From CAZYWA01 sp964650975 [NCBI: uncultured bacterium] (GTDB lineage Bacteria > JADJOY01), in assembly GCA_964650975.1 (NCBI GenBank), contig CAZYWA010000482.1, positions 1 through 6,133 on the forward strand: a DNA stretch of 6,133 bases, read 5' to 3'. Below are positions 5,484 to 6,133 of this stretch, piece by piece. Position 1 is the stretch's first letter. The number at the start of each line of letters is the position of its first letter. The position numbers and the translations under genes are program-made. Under the pieces are notes generated by a model. It saw only the letters and a list, made by a program, of their open reading frames with translations, was not told where the DNA came from and made no database searches.

Positions 5484-5508
5484 ATCGGTCACGGATGTCA
5501 CGACCGAT
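5484..5508. repeat. Spaced inverted repeat ATCGGTC-N11-GACCGAT
   Basis: Perfect 7-base arms are separated by 11 bases, and two TCAC direct repeats lie between or at the arms. The geometry fits a dimeric regulator site, but it could occur by chance. Confidence 0.35.
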
Positions 5509-5591
5509 CTGACGGCGACATGGGTCGGTGTCGAGGTCGCCCTTGTTGTGTCTTTTCAGAATGTTCGCGCGATACCCGCAGCGCTGCAGGT

Positions 5592-5630
5592 GAGACACCT
5601 CGATTGGCATGCCGATCGCTATGGTGTCTC
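5592..5630. repeat. Nested imperfect dyad, 39 bp
   Basis: Outer arms GAGACACC (5592-5599) and GGTGTCTC (5623-5630) are perfect inverted repeats. Nested inside is an 18-bp near-palindrome (5601-5618) with only one mismatch, centred on GCATGC. As RNA it would be a long hairpin with an internal loop; as DNA, a complex operator. The nesting makes chance less likely than for a single pair of arms. Confidence 0.45.
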
Positions 5631-5776
5631 GGCGCGTGCTCTCCAAGGCCCCGTCACTTACCTGGGGAAAAATTCAACAAACAAACAACGGTTTCGCGAA
5701 GGGGGGCCTTGGGTTTGAGGTGGTGTCTTGGAGGGCCGCCCTTCTTCCCTGATTGAGCAGAAGTCCGCGAAGCGCG

Positions 5777-5804
5777 AAGGCGAGTGGCTGAGGCCGCTCG
5801 CCTT
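5777..5804 (-). terminator. Strong 12-bp hairpin, probable (bidirectional) terminator
   Basis: AAGGCGAGTGGC pairs with GCCGCTCGCCTT (one G-T pair) around the 4-base loop TGAG. It lies about 50 bases beyond the stop of the minus-strand gene ending at 5853, as expected for its terminator. There is no long T-run on either strand, so it may need Rho or act through GC strength alone. Confidence 0.5.
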
Positions 5805-5813
5805 TCGTGTCTC

Positions 5814-5829
5814 CGCTCGCCAACGAGCG
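5814..5829 (-). terminator. Second hairpin CGCTCG-CCAA-CGAGCG
   Basis: A perfect 6-bp stem with a 4-base loop lies between the end of the 5853 gene and the longer hairpin at 5777-5804. The motif CCGCTCGCC recurs in both hairpins (5794-5802 and 5813-5821), so the pair may have arisen by duplication and act as tandem terminators. Confidence 0.35.
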
Positions 5830-5852
5830 CTCTGCGACCCTGCCCCTCCGGG

Positions 5853-6133
5853 TTAGATCACCGAGTCGTGGTGGACAGCATGGTCCCCTGCGTAGAGCAC
5901 GCAACCGCTACCGCAGTTGGCCGCCTCGGGGTCGGGTCGGTAGTGAACGTGGACGCGGGTGAACGCGCGGCCGTCGCCGGAACTGTAAAACGAGGGCCGA
6001 CCGTCGTACACCCAGGCGACGGACCACTCGGTGAGGGCGGTGATCGACTCGCCCGTCTTGGTCGTCACGGTGGCGTGTCCGCGTTCGAGCAGGGCCGCAG
6101 CCACGTTGGCCGGGACGCTGCAGTCGCCATTCC
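5853..6133 (-). CDS. Unrecognised protein, C-terminal part (5' end beyond right edge)
   Basis: The minus-strand frame is open from the right edge to TAA at 5855-5853, giving 92 visible residues. The only in-window start (GTG 6104-6102) has no ribosome binding site, and the codons upstream of it (reading NGDCSVPAN) look coding, so the gene probably begins outside. Visible features are ALLERGHATVTTKTGES (13-29), an aromatic strand region (EWSVAWVYDGRPSFY, 35-49), an HVHY strand (61-64), CGSGC (Cys73, Cys77) and a His-rich C-terminus (DHAVHHDS, 83-90). The two Cys and several His could bind a metal or form a disulphide, but no known family is recognised and no membrane segment is seen. It is followed by two hairpins that may end its transcript. 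Confidence 0.6.
   Translation of the reverse strand, partial: NGDCSVPANVAAALLERGHATVTTKTGESITALTEWSVAWVYDGRPSFYSSGDGRAFTRVHVHYRPDPEAANCGSGCVLYAGDHAVHHDSVI

Larger units (their letters stand above)
4745..5852. other. 1.1-kb tract without convincing gene, rich in inverted and direct repeats
   Basis: All frames here are short, Arg/Ser/Pro-rich or lack a ribosome binding site, so I annotate no gene. The tract instead holds a stem-loop (4765-4798), 10-bp-phased repeats (4918-4957), overlapping hairpins (5057-5091), an inverted-repeat cluster (5293-5324), a nested dyad (5592-5630), an A-rich island (5667-5690) and terminator-like hairpins (5777-5829). No tRNA cloverleaf, rRNA or group II intron domain V was recognised. 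It may be a decayed accessory region, a regulatory region or a locus for a structured RNA. Confidence 0.5.

Noticed and set aside
5316-5501. Minus-strand 61-codon Cys-rich ORF (8 Cys, including CVACPCC)
   Set aside because: GTG start without ribosome binding site, mixed third-position bias and overlap with repeat elements; the Cys run may be a frame accident.
5068-5646. Minus-strand 192-codon ORF
   Set aside because: TTG start, Arg-rich motif-free product and it spans several inverted repeats.
4745-5852. CRISPR array, tRNA or integron attC site
   Set aside because: No regularly spaced 25-37-bp repeats, no cloverleaf with a GTTCGA-type T arm, and no attC core sites or integrase were found.

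Overview
The window is uniformly GC-rich (about two thirds G+C by eye), and its convincing genes have strong G/C bias at third codon positions. That suggests a high-GC, probably environmental bacterium such as a soil Myxococcota-, Acidobacteriota- or Gemmatimonadota-like lineage. No taxonomic marker gene is present, so this is only a guess. I see no rRNA, tRNA, CRISPR array, transposase, integrase or phage gene.

Left part (1-2010), minus strand. A membrane-anchored metallophosphoesterase of the purple-acid-phosphatase type (2010 to 355) is followed 78 bp downstream by the start of a small His/Cys-rich exported protein (276 to 1). The small protein resembles the DUF2946 group and runs off the left edge. 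The two may be co-transcribed.

Middle part (2011-3480). A 260-bp divergent intergenic region with a GC-rich palindrome separates the phosphoesterase from a plus-strand dienelactone-hydrolase-family enzyme (GTG start at 2271). That gene converges on a minus-strand VOC/glyoxalase-like protein (3480 to 3043). Their 3' ends overlap by 11 bp, so no terminator lies between them.

Right part (3481-6133). Gene content is sparse and unfamiliar. A plus-strand ORF (3699-4202) has coding-like base use only in its first half. Two small plus-strand ORFs with good ribosome binding sites follow (4169-4414 and 4541-4744). Next comes about 1.1 kb (4745-5852) with no convincing gene but many inverted and direct repeats. 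These include two mutually exclusive hairpins, a 10-bp-phased ACAGGG repeat and a nested dyad. The window ends with the 3' part of an unrecognised minus-strand gene (5853 to beyond the right edge), followed downstream by two hairpins that probably end its transcript.

The recognised genes (phosphoesterase, hydrolase, VOC protein) are common accessory enzymes and do not form an obvious pathway. I did not find a convincing new multi-gene system. The least explained parts are the structured non-coding tract at 4745-5852 and the orphan ORFs at 3699-4744.
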